Positions 1-6,284 are shown, counted from the first letter of the stretch. The stretch: 6,431 bases of DNA from a bacterium UBP2_UBA4780 (GCA_002403115.1 DHHE01000032.1:1-6431), one strand, 5' to 3'. The notes: generated by a model from the letters alone, not told the origin. Made by a program: numbers and translations.

Positions 1-299
1 CGGCCCTCAAGCACCTGCGCCACCTGAAGCACGAGATGCTGGTGTTCCACGTCCTGGACCCGGACGAGAAGCGCCTCCCGGTTGACGGGCCGGGGGTCCT
101 GGTGGACGCGGAGACAGGCGAGGAGTTTGAGGTGGACGCCCTCTCCGCCGGGGGTTACCGCCGGGCGGCCGAACGCTGGATCGAGTGGCTGGGCCGCGAA
201 TGCCGCCGCCATCTCATCGATTACCAGCAGCTGGGCACCGATACCCCGTTCGACCGGGCCCTGTTGCGCTACCTGCACAAGAGGGAGCGCCTCGGCTGA
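1..299 (+). CDS. DUF58 domain protein, C-terminal fragment (5' end outside window)
   Basis: This is the last 98 codons of a gene that begins upstream of the window; the reading frame runs from base 3 to a TGA at 297-299. The fragment matches the C-terminal part of DUF58 proteins. It contains LVFHVLDPDEKRLPV, then an acidic strand turn (DAETGEEFEVDA), then a helix rich in Arg (YRRAAERWIEWLGRECRR) and the typical closing pattern IDYQQLGTD..FDRALLRYL. DUF58 proteins have a von Willebrand A-like fold and usually sit beside MoxR-type AAA ATPases, where they are thought to help assemble or mature other proteins; their exact role is poorly defined. Whether a MoxR gene lies upstream cannot be seen here. 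The next gene starts 41 nt downstream with its own strong ribosome site, so co-transcription is possible. The assignment rests on recognising family motifs, not on a search. Confidence 0.85.
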   Translation, partial: ALKHLRHLKHEMLVFHVLDPDEKRLPVDGPGVLVDAETGEEFEVDALSAGGYRRAAERWIEWLGRECRRHLIDYQQLGTDTPFDRALLRYLHKRERLG

Positions 300-326
300 C
301 ACACCCCGGCCGCTCCCGGATCCACG

Positions 327-333
327 AGGAGGT
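327..333 (+). promoter_or_regulatory. Shine-Dalgarno that sets the start of the duplicated small protein
   Basis: AGGAGGT lies 7 nt before the ATG at 341. The same frame stays open further upstream, with an earlier ATG at 185, but that start would lie inside the DUF58 gene, has no such site, and adds a Pro/Arg-rich leader typical of out-of-frame GC-rich DNA. The ATG at 350 is too far from this site. The start at 341 is therefore preferred. Confidence 0.8.
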
Positions 334-340
334 TAGGCTC

Positions 341-742
341 ATGAAGGAAATGAAACTGGTCGTCCGCTACCTTGACGGGCGTGTCATCAAGGGTCGCACC
401 CTGGACTTCTCCTCCACCAAGGACAGTTTCCACCTGCTGCCCCTGGACGACCCCTCGGCCTCGGTCGAGGTCCGCCTGTCCCAGATCAAGGCGGTTTTCT
501 TCGTCAAGGACTTCCTGGGCCAGAGGGAGTACGATGAACGCCTCGAGTTCGACGGCAGCCACCCCGTCATCGGCCGGAGGATCCAGGTGACCTTCAACGA
601 CGGCGAGGTGCTGGCCGGGACCTCGGAGGTGTACATGCCGAACCGCAAGGGTTTCATCCTCTTCCCGGCCGACCGCAAGTCCAACTCCGAGAAGGTGTTC
701 GTGGTCAACAGCTCGGTCAAGGAAGTCAAGTTCATCGCCTGA
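341..742 (+). CDS. Small protein with two tandem beta-rich repeats (DUF6982-like)
   Basis: This gene encodes a 133-residue soluble protein with no signal peptide or membrane segment. It consists of two related units: residues about 5-56 and about 80-133, joined by a charged linker. Both follow the pattern V.[YF].DG.V..G, then [KR]..F.L.P.D, then V.V..S.[IV]K.V.F. Unit 1 has YLDGRVIKGRT and FHLLPLDD; unit 2 has FNDGEVLAGTS and FILFPADR. The pattern, including the SNSEKVFVV stretch in unit 2, resembles a family of conserved hypothetical proteins I recall as DUF6982. The alternation of short strands around a DG..[IVL].G turn suggests a small Sm/SH3-like barrel; this is inference. The gene sits 41 nt after the DUF58 gene and 37 nt before the sensor kinase, so it may be an accessory of the signalling module, but no function is established. 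The start at 341 is supported by a strong AGGAGGT. Confidence 0.82.
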   Translation: MKEMKLVVRYLDGRVIKGRTLDFSSTKDSFHLLPLDDPSASVEVRLSQIKAVFFVKDFLGQREYDERLEFDGSHPVIGRRIQVTFNDGEVLAGTSEVYMPNRKGFILFPADRKSNSEKVFVVNSSVKEVKFIA

Positions 743-779
743 CCATCCGCCTCATCCGTCATTCAGGAACGCCTCACGG

Positions 780-3407
780 ATGCCAGTGAAGAAACCGGCC
801 GAAGCCATCACCCGGCTGTGGCAGAACTTCATCACCAGCGGCCTGTCCGGGGAGCGCCCCCGGACCTACCTGCGGCGGGTGAAATTCACCAATGCCCTGT
901 CCCTGTTCGGGATCTGCACCCTGCTGGGTTTCGGCGCCATCCGCCTGGCCCACGGCAGTTACCTGGTGGGCGCCGTCGATCTGCTGTTGCTGCTGGTGCT
1001 CGCCTCCAACCTTGTCTTCCTCAGGTTCAGCGGCAACCTGATGGCCGTCTCCTCGGTCGGCCTGGTTGGGCTGCTGGGCCTGGTGCTTTTTCTGTTCATC
1101 ACCGGCGGCGCCGGAGGCACCGGCATCCTCTGGATCTACTTCTTCCCGGTCTCGGCCTTCTTCCTCACCGGCGTCCGCGGCGGCATCGCCTGGATGGCCG
1201 TCCTCTACGGCTCGGTGCTGTTCCTTTACGGCCTGTCGGCCCTGGGGTCCATCCGACTGCACTACTCGATCTCCACCGGCGCCCAGATGCTGGCCAGCCT
1301 TCTTTTGGAGTCCCTGATGGTCTTCTACTACGCCCGGGTGATGGAGAAGGAGGAGGAGATCATCGAGGACCACAACCGCCGGCTGACCGAGGCCAATCAG
1401 ATCCTGGGGAACGAGATCGCCCAGCGGAAACGGGTGGAGGAGGAGCTGCTGCGCATCAGCCACGCCGTCCGCAGCTCCAGCGACGCCATCGCCATCACCG
1501 ACGCCGACGGCAAGCACCTCTACCACAACCGGGCCTTCCTCCAGCTGTTCAAGTTCACCATCGCCGAGATAAACCGGTCCGGGGGCTCCTCCATCCTCTA
1601 CCGCGACCCGGGCACGGCCGGGGTGGTCTTCCAGACCATCCGGGGAGGCGGCTCCTGGAGCGGCGAGGTGGCCATGCTGACCAAGGACCGCCGGATGGTG
1701 GCCGCCCTCCAGCGCTCCGACGCCATCCGCGACCACGCCGGGGCCATCATCGGCCTCATCAGCCTGTTCAGCGACGTCACCTCCAAGAAGGACTCCGACC
1801 GGCTGCAGTCGGCCCTCTACCAGATCTCCGAGCGCAGCAGCGCCGCCCACGACCTGAACGAGCTTTACCGCTCCATCCACCAGATCGTCGGCGGGCTGAT
1901 GTACGCCAAGAACATGTTCATCGCATATTACGACCCGGCCTCCAAGGAGATATCCTTCCCCTATTTCGTCGACGAGCTCGACCAGCCGCCCCGGCCGCGG
2001 ACCCTGGGGGACGGCCTGACCGACTACGTCATCCGTACCGGCCGGCCACTGCTGGCCAGCCAGGACAACATCGACCTTTTGAACCAGGCCGGCGCCCTCA
2101 ACCTGATGGGCACCGAGTGCCTGGACTGGCTGGGCGTCCCCCTTAAAAAGGGCGAGGAGATCATCGGGGTGATGGCGGTCCAGAACTACACCGAGGCCCT
2201 TCGCTACTCGGACAAGGACAAGGAGATCCTGACCTTCGTCTCCCAGCACATCGCCAGCGCCATCGAGAGGCGGCATACTTATGAAAGGATCCGGACGAAT
2301 GAGGAGCGGTTCCGCCGGGTGATCTCCTCCATCAGCGACCATATCTACATGACCGACTTCGACCCGGAGGGGCGGCCCCTCAACAATTACATCTCCCCGA
2401 ACGTGGAGCAGATAACCGGCTACCCCTACAGTAGGTTCCAGGATGACTGGAGCTTCTGGCCCGAGCATGTCATCCACCCCGAAGACCGTCAGGCGGCCGC
2501 CTTCCAGGTCTCGGTCTTCCTCTCCGGCCAGGACAGCCAGGTGGAATACCGGCTGGTCCGGGCCGATGGCCGCGTCATTTGGGTGCGCGACAGCGGCCGG
2601 GCGGTCCGGAACCCCGAGACCGGCGGCCTCACCGTCTACGGCGTTATCAGCGACATCTCCCAGAGCAAGTACTACGAGGAGGTGCGGGAGAGCCTGCTCC
2701 AGGACCTGAAGCGGGTGAACACCGAGCTCTCCGACTTCGCCTACATCGTCTCCCACGACCTCAAGGCGCCGCTGCGGGCCATCTCCTCCCTGGCCGGCTG
2801 GCTGGCCGAGGACTACGCCGACAAGCTGGACCAGGCCGGCCGCGACCAGCTGCAGCTGCTGCTCAAGCGCACCAAGCGGATGCACAACCTGATCGAGGGC
2901 ATCCTCACCTACTCCCGCCTGGGAAGGCTCAAGCCAACCCTGGTCCGCCTGGACAGCGGCGAGGCCGCCCGCCAGGTCATCGAATCCCTGTCCCCGCCGG
3001 AGGGGATAGAGGTCGTCATCGAGGGCAAGCTTCCGGAGATAGTGTACGACCGCACCCATCTCGAACAGCTTTTCCAGAACCTGGTCTCCAACGCCGTCAA
3101 ATACATGGGAAAACCCGCGGGACGGGTGGGGATGGGCTGCGCCGACCGGGGCGACCATTGGGAGTTCTCGGTCAGCGACACCGGGGAGGGCATCCCCCCG
3201 GAGCACTTCGACCGCATCTTCAAGATTTTCCAGACGCTCAAGCCGCGCGACGAGGTGGAGTCGACCGGCATCGGCCTGACCATCGTCAAGAAGGTGGTCG
3301 AACAGTACGGGGGGCGCGTCACGGTCGAGTCGCGGGTGGGCCGGGGCAGCGTCTTCCGCTTCACCGTGCCCAAGGCCCTGCAACCCGACGACCTGGACGC
3401 CTTGTGA
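780..3407 (+). CDS. Membrane sensor histidine kinase (6 TM-PAS-GAF-PAS-HisKA-HATPase)
   Basis: This gene encodes an 875-residue hybrid-input kinase without a receiver of its own. Residues about 38-185 hold six predicted membrane segments (near 38-57, 60-80, 87-107, 115-131, 134-155, 167-185), with a TGG..GTGILW..FP motif as in MASE-type sensor modules. A coiled coil follows (188-225), then PAS 1 (223-338), GAF (345-498, ending in DWLGVPL and GVMAVQNY), and PAS 2 with its C-cap (508-630, ISPNVEQITGYP, HPEDR, WVRDSGR). The kinase core has the H-box VSHDLKAPLR with phospho-acceptor His659, N-box QLFQNLVSNAVKYM (Asn767, Asn771), G1 DTGEGIP (Asp800), F-box IFKIFQTL and G2 STGIGLTIVKK. All catalytic motifs are intact, so it should autophosphorylate. 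The core resembles phytochrome-type kinases that pair with Rcp1-like receivers, and such a receiver follows 45 nt downstream. The GAF shows no obvious bilin-binding Cys motif, so light sensing is not supported. The ATG at 780 has only a weak AGGA upstream (765-768), so the exact start is slightly uncertain. Confidence 0.95.
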   Translation: MPVKKPAEAITRLWQNFITSGLSGERPRTYLRRVKFTNALSLFGICTLLGFGAIRLAHGSYLVGAVDLLLLLVLASNLVFLRFSGNLMAVSSVGLVGLLGLVLFLFITGGAGGTGILWIYFFPVSAFFLTGVRGGIAWMAVLYGSVLFLYGLSALGSIRLHYSISTGAQMLASLLLESLMVFYYARVMEKEEEIIEDHNRRLTEANQILGNEIAQRKRVEEELLRISHAVRSSSDAIAITDADGKHLYHNRAFLQLFKFTIAEINRSGGSSILYRDPGTAGVVFQTIRGGGSWSGEVAMLTKDRRMVAALQRSDAIRDHAGAIIGLISLFSDVTSKKDSDRLQSALYQISERSSAAHDLNELYRSIHQIVGGLMYAKNMFIAYYDPASKEISFPYFVDELDQPPRPRTLGDGLTDYVIRTGRPLLASQDNIDLLNQAGALNLMGTECLDWLGVPLKKGEEIIGVMAVQNYTEALRYSDKDKEILTFVSQHIASAIERRHTYERIRTNEERFRRVISSISDHIYMTDFDPEGRPLNNYISPNVEQITGYPYSRFQDDWSFWPEHVIHPEDRQAAAFQVSVFLSGQDSQVEYRLVRADGRVIWVRDSGRAVRNPETGGLTVYGVISDISQSKYYEEVRESLLQDLKRVNTELSDFAYIVSHDLKAPLRAISSLAGWLAEDYADKLDQAGRDQLQLLLKRTKRMHNLIEGILTYSRLGRLKPTLVRLDSGEAARQVIESLSPPEGIEVVIEGKLPEIVYDRTHLEQLFQNLVSNAVKYMGKPAGRVGMGCADRGDHWEFSVSDTGEGIPPEHFDRIFKIFQTLKPRDEVESTGIGLTIVKKVVEQYGGRVTVESRVGRGSVFRFTVPKALQPDDLDAL

Positions 3408-3452
3408 CCGTACGGCCCTAAAGCCATCAACGCCAAACCGGAGGCATCAGGC

Positions 3453-3884
3453 ATGCGGAACAACGTTCCCATCTTGCTGGTCGACGACGACCAGGTGGAC
3501 GTCATGACCGTCCAGCGCGCCTTCAAGCGCAACAACATCCTCGACCCCCTGTTCGTGGTGGGCAACGGCAGGGAGGCTTTGGATTTCCTGCACCACCAGG
3601 GCGAGCACTCCGACCCCGAGAGATCCCCCCGCCCCGGCATCATCCTGCTGGATTTGAACATGCCGGTGATGAACGGCATCGAGTTCCTCAAGGTGATCAA
3701 GCTCGACGAGAGCCTCAAGAAGATCCCGGTCATCGTCCTCACCACCTCCAAGGAGGAGAACGACCGGGTGGAGAGCTTCAACCTGAGCGTGGCCGGTTAC
3801 ATCATCAAGCCGGTGGAGTTCGAGAAGTTCGTGGAGGCGGTCCGGGTGCTCAACCTCTACTGGACCCTGAGCGAGCTGCCCTGA
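3453..3884 (+). CDS. Single-domain response regulator, Rcp1 type
   Basis: This is a 143-residue stand-alone receiver (CheY-like fold) with no output domain. The acidic pocket is LLVDDDQVD (Asp11-Asp13), the phospho-acceptor is Asp67 in LLDLNMPVMNG, the conserved Thr is in VIVLTTSK (Thr97), and Lys119 lies in the IIKP motif. The long loop before strand 3 (HHQGEHSDPERSPRPG) and the ending VLNLYWTLSELP are typical of the Rcp1 group, which is phosphorylated by phytochrome-like and related kinases. It follows the kinase by 45 nt and has a good Shine-Dalgarno (CGGAGG, 3439-3444, 8 nt before the ATG), so kinase and receiver are very probably a cognate pair in one operon. With no DNA-binding or enzymatic domain, it must act through protein contact or pass phosphate onward. 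A relay to the HD-GYP protein would need an intermediate phosphotransfer protein that is not in this window; this is inference. Confidence 0.93.
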   Translation: MRNNVPILLVDDDQVDVMTVQRAFKRNNILDPLFVVGNGREALDFLHHQGEHSDPERSPRPGIILLDLNMPVMNGIEFLKVIKLDESLKKIPVIVLTTSKEENDRVESFNLSVAGYIIKPVEFEKFVEAVRVLNLYWTLSELP

Positions 3885-3922
3885 GGCGCCGATCTTCCGA
3901 ATATCTGATTGTTTTCCGCGAA

Positions 3923-3985
3923 ACACGCTAAACGCGCCAAATACTTGACCTGTCAAGTAAAGAAACCATTTCGCGCTTTTCGTGT
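3923..3985. promoter_or_regulatory. Nested inverted repeats upstream of the HD-GYP gene
   Basis: An inner perfect dyad has arms ACTTGAC (3943-3949) and GTCAAGT (3952-3958) around a 2-nt spacer. An outer, imperfect dyad has arms 3923-3936 and 3972-3985; they share ACACG and CGCG blocks and match at 11 of 14 positions by eye, centred on about 3954. The stretch is clearly richer in A and T than the flanking genes. It could be a regulator binding site or a transcribed hairpin. There is no T-run after it, so a terminator for the upstream operon is less likely. Confidence 0.5.
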
Positions 3986-4001
3986 ATCCTTCGGCAAAGC
4001 T

Positions 4002-4017
4002 CGGGACAAGTTTTGCG
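4002..4017 (+). promoter_or_regulatory. Possible sigma-54-like -24/-12 element
   Basis: The sequence CGGGACAAGTTTTGCG has GG (4003-4004) and GC (4015-4016) separated by exactly 10 nt. It also has AC after the GG block and TT before the GC, as in the sigma-54 consensus TGGCAC-N5-TTGC. It misses the leading T and the C after GG. Transcription would start near 4028, about 35 nt before the ATG at 4063, and the dyads would lie 40-105 nt upstream, a usual place for an activator site. I saw no convincing sigma-70 pair in the gap: TTGACC at 3945 has no good -10 at 16-18 nt. By-eye match only; chance occurrence is possible. Confidence 0.3.
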
Positions 4018-4062
4018 GGCAGAAAAGATTCTACTTGTCAACCTGAAAGCGGGGCCAGTACC

Positions 4063-5454
4063 ATGCCGGAAGAAGACATAAAAGTCCTGCTGGTCGACGA
4101 CGACGAGATCGACCGCCTGGCCATCCAGCGCTTCGTCCAGCGCGAGGGCCTGCCCTACCGGCTGGACGTGGTGACCTCGAAGGCCGCCGCGGTGGAGAAA
4201 CTGCGGAACAACGTCTACGACATCGCCATTTTGGACTTCCTCCTGCCCGACGGCACCGGCATGGAGATCCTGGCCCAGGTGGGCGAGACCCCGGCCATCT
4301 TCGTCACCGGCTCCGGCGACGAGCGGACGGCGGTCAAGGCCCTGCGCCAAGGGGCCTACGACTACCTGATCAAGGACCCCGAGCGCAACTACCTGATCGT
4401 CCTCCCGGCCACCATCAGCACGGTGCTGGAACGCAAACACGCCGAACGGGCCCTGATAGAGAGCGAGCTCAAGCACCGGGTCCTCCTCAACAGCATCCAG
4501 ACGCCGACCCTGGCCCTCAAGGAGGACATGACCGTCGTCTACTGCAACGACGCCTACACCGCCCTGGTGGGCAAGTCCGTCGGCGAGCTGGAGGGCCAAA
4601 ACCTGCTCGAGGTCTTTCCCAAGCTCCGCTCCTCCCACACCTACCAGGCCTACCTCAAGGCCCTGCAGACCGGGCAGACCCAGGAGGTGGAGGGCGCCCT
4701 GGGCGAGCGTTTCTATCACTCCCGCATCTTCCGCACCCCCTGGGGCATCCTGGCCATCGCCGAGGACGTCACCGAGCGCCGGCTGGCCCAGGAGGCACTT
4801 ATCCGCTACAACGAGGAGCTGGAGCAGCGGGTGGCCGAGCGCACCGCGGATCTGGAGACGGCCATGTCGGACCTGGAGCGCAGCTACTCCGACACCATCA
4901 AGGCCATCACCGCGGCCATGGACGCCAAGGACTCATACACCCGGGGCCACTCCGAGGAGGTCAAGCGCATCGCCCTGTCCATCGGCCGGCGCTTCGGCCT
5001 GGACGGCAGCGGGCTCCGCCGCCTGGAGTACGCCGCCCTGCTGCACGACATCGGCAAGATCGGCATCTCGGACCAGCTGCTGACCAAGAGCGCCGGCCTG
5101 ACCGACCTGGAGTACGCCGCCATCAAGCTCCATCCCGAGATCGGCGGCCGCCTGGTGTCCCAGGTGGAGATGCTCCGCGAGGTGGGCGCCATCATCCAGG
5201 CCCACCACGAGTTTTACGACGGGTCCGGCTATCCCCTGGGCCTGAGCGGGGATCAGATACCCCTGGAGGCCCGCATCATCAGCGTGGCCGACGCCTACGA
5301 GGCCATGACCTCGGACCGTCCCTACCGCAAGGCCTTCGAGCAAGGCGAGGCCACCCGCCGCCTGCTGGAGGCCGAGGGCACCCAGTTCGATCCCAGGGTG
5401 ATCAAGGCCTTCCTCGAGTCCACGAAAGAGATGCACAAGCAAGATAAATGCTGA
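4063..5454 (+). CDS. Response regulator with PAS and HD-GYP domains (predicted c-di-GMP phosphodiesterase)
   Basis: This gene encodes a 463-residue cytoplasmic protein. An N-terminal receiver spans about 5-125, with acidic pocket VDDDEID (Asp12-14), phospho-acceptor Asp58 in ILDFLLPDGTG, Thr82 and Lys104; Lys104 is followed by Asp rather than the usual Pro. A PAS domain covers about 135-238, and a coiled coil covers about 240-275 (RYNEELEQRVAERTADLE). An HD-GYP domain of about 180 residues follows, with TRGHSEEV (His296), HDIGK (His328, Asp329, Lys332), LHPEIG (His357), HHEFYDGSGYP (His381, His382, GYP 389-391) and SVADAYEAMTSDRPYR (Asp410). All residues known to bind metal in this family are present, so hydrolysis of cyclic-di-GMP is likely, controlled by phosphorylation and a PAS signal. 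The frame is open upstream to an ATG at 3982, but that start would add a 27-residue leader with no family similarity and would lie upstream of the possible promoter. The ATG at 4063 begins directly before the receiver, although its ribosome site (GGGG near 4051) is mediocre. The outer-membrane protein gene follows after 13 nt. Confidence 0.94.
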   Translation: MPEEDIKVLLVDDDEIDRLAIQRFVQREGLPYRLDVVTSKAAAVEKLRNNVYDIAILDFLLPDGTGMEILAQVGETPAIFVTGSGDERTAVKALRQGAYDYLIKDPERNYLIVLPATISTVLERKHAERALIESELKHRVLLNSIQTPTLALKEDMTVVYCNDAYTALVGKSVGELEGQNLLEVFPKLRSSHTYQAYLKALQTGQTQEVEGALGERFYHSRIFRTPWGILAIAEDVTERRLAQEALIRYNEELEQRVAERTADLETAMSDLERSYSDTIKAITAAMDAKDSYTRGHSEEVKRIALSIGRRFGLDGSGLRRLEYAALLHDIGKIGISDQLLTKSAGLTDLEYAAIKLHPEIGGRLVSQVEMLREVGAIIQAHHEFYDGSGYPLGLSGDQIPLEARIISVADAYEAMTSDRPYRKAFEQGEATRRLLEAEGTQFDPRVIKAFLESTKEMHKQDKC

Positions 5455-5456
5455 CC

Positions 5457-5462
5457 GGAGGT
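5457..5462 (+). promoter_or_regulatory. Strong Shine-Dalgarno of the outer-membrane protein gene
   Basis: GGAGGT begins 2 nt after the stop codon of the HD-GYP gene and lies 5 nt before the ATG at 5468. It decides the start over the in-frame ATG at 5480. Its closeness to the preceding stop suggests both genes are read from one transcript. Confidence 0.75.
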
Positions 5463-5467
5463 TTCCC

Positions 5468-6211
5468 ATGACCAAGCGCATGTTTTCCCTGCTGGTTTGT
5501 TTTGTCGCCCTGGCCGCCTCCCTGCCGGCCCTGTCCGGTCTGGACCTGAGCGCCGGCCCCTACCTGGGAATCTTCAACCCGTCGCTTAAGACCTTCAACG
5601 ACCAGGTCCTGCTCTATGAACCGCGGCCGGCCTTGGGCTCGGCCGCCGAGTACGGGCTCCAGGTCAAGGGCGGCATCCCGCTGGTCGGCCTGGGCGGCGG
5701 GGTCAACTTCGGCCGCTGGTCAAACGGCGACAAGTGGTCGGCCCTGGCCGGCCCGGGGAACATGTATACCGACGCTCATGATTACAAGATCACAATCTAT
5801 CCCCTCGAAGTTTTCGCCGACTACTCCCTGCCCTTCGTCCCCATGGTGCTCAAAGGCAGGGCCGGGGGCTCCCTGGGCATGGCCTGGGCCACATTTCAGG
5901 GAAGTACCCGCCGAACCGTAAATACCACTGGAGTCGAAGAATTTTATTATTACGCTACCGCCAAGGGAAGCACCCCCTACCTGGGCCTCAACGCAGGTCT
6001 GGACCTGGTGTCCATCCCCAAGGTGACCATCGGATGCGACATCGGATACCGCATGGGGAAGGTGGAGCAGCTGACCGTCAAGGAGTCTCACGATCCCGAT
6101 GAAATTGGAAGGATTCAACAGTATTACGACCATGCCCGCAGCCAGATTCTCCCCCTCCCCCTGGAGCTGAACGGCCTCTACGCCCGGCTGGTGGCCAGGT
6201 ACCACTTTTAA
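5468..6211 (+). CDS. Secreted protein, probably outer-membrane beta-barrel
   Basis: This gene encodes a 247-residue protein that I do not recognise beyond its class. It starts with a clear signal peptide: MTKR, then a hydrophobic core (residues 6-20), with likely cleavage near ALS|G at residue 23-24. The mature part is rich in Gly and aromatic residues with alternating strand-like segments, for example LSAGPYLGIFNP, YGLQVKGGIPLVGLGGGVNFGRW, YPLEVFADYSL, LGLNAGLDLV, KVTIGCDIGYRMG and GLYARLVARYHF. It ends in Phe, the usual C-terminal signal for barrel insertion by the Bam complex. The length would suit an 8- to 10-strand barrel of the OmpA/OmpW size class. Charged or polar stretches at about 145-168 and 200-226 look like surface loops. 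It lacks an OmpA peptidoglycan-binding domain and a lipoprotein Cys. It follows the HD-GYP gene by 13 nt and precedes a probable terminator, so it is likely the last gene of that unit. A periplasmic soluble protein is the main alternative. Confidence 0.8.
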   Translation: MTKRMFSLLVCFVALAASLPALSGLDLSAGPYLGIFNPSLKTFNDQVLLYEPRPALGSAAEYGLQVKGGIPLVGLGGGVNFGRWSNGDKWSALAGPGNMYTDAHDYKITIYPLEVFADYSLPFVPMVLKGRAGGSLGMAWATFQGSTRRTVNTTGVEEFYYYATAKGSTPYLGLNAGLDLVSIPKVTIGCDIGYRMGKVEQLTVKESHDPDEIGRIQQYYDHARSQILPLPLELNGLYARLVARYHF

Positions 6212-6215
6212 CAAG

Positions 6216-6270
6216 CCACACCTTTATCCCCTCCTTGGGTAAGGAGGGGACAGGGGTGGTCATTATTTTT
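6216..6270 (+). terminator. Long hairpin with T-rich tail, probable terminator
   Basis: A perfect 10-bp stem, TCCCCTCCTT (6227-6236) and AAGGAGGGGA (6241-6250), closes a 4-nt GGGT loop. After a small internal loop it extends to a second stem, CCACACCT (6216-6223) with AGGGGTGG (6252-6259), carrying one A-G mismatch. The T-rich sequence TCATTATTTTT (6260-6270) follows at once. This sits 5 nt after the stop codon of the outer-membrane protein gene, where an intrinsic terminator would be expected. The T-tract is interrupted, so efficiency is uncertain. The same hairpin could also be a copy of a dispersed palindromic repeat. Confidence 0.6.
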
Positions 6271-6284
6271 CGTGCTATCAATGC

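Noticed and set aside
1880..2280. A bilin-binding (light-sensing) GAF domain in the kinase
   Set aside because: The kinase core and Rcp1-type partner suggested a phytochrome, but the GAF shows no recognisable chromophore Cys motif and there is no PHY domain; it looks like a general GAF of sensory proteins.
774..3383. A very long open frame on the minus strand opposite the histidine kinase gene
   Set aside because: It is the mirror of a GC-rich gene whose third codon bases are mostly G or C, which removes stop codons from the opposite strand. Its translation is Gly/Val/Asp/Gln-rich with no domain, and the + strand carries a complete kinase with all motifs.
3408..3415. An 8-bp palindrome CCGTACGG just after the kinase stop codon
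   Set aside because: It is short, has no loop or T-run, and such palindromes are common by chance in GC-rich DNA; nothing supports a terminator or binding site between kinase and receiver.
3945..3973. A sigma-70 promoter starting at TTGACC
   Set aside because: The -35-like hexamer is part of the inner dyad, and the sequences 16-18 nt downstream (such as ATTTCG) do not resemble a -10 box.
3982..4062. An upstream in-frame ATG that would extend the HD-GYP protein by 27 residues
   Set aside because: The extra residues have no receiver-family similarity, the ATG lacks a ribosome site, and it overlaps the outer dyad and lies upstream of the possible promoter. The receiver fold begins right after the ATG at 4063.
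3475..4104. A 17-nt direct repeat, TGCTGGTCGACGACGAC, at 3475-3491 and 4088-4104
   Set aside because: It encodes the shared LLVDDD acidic-pocket motif of the two receiver domains with preferred codons. The rest of the two receivers is quite different, so this is a conserved motif and not a recent duplication or recombination site.
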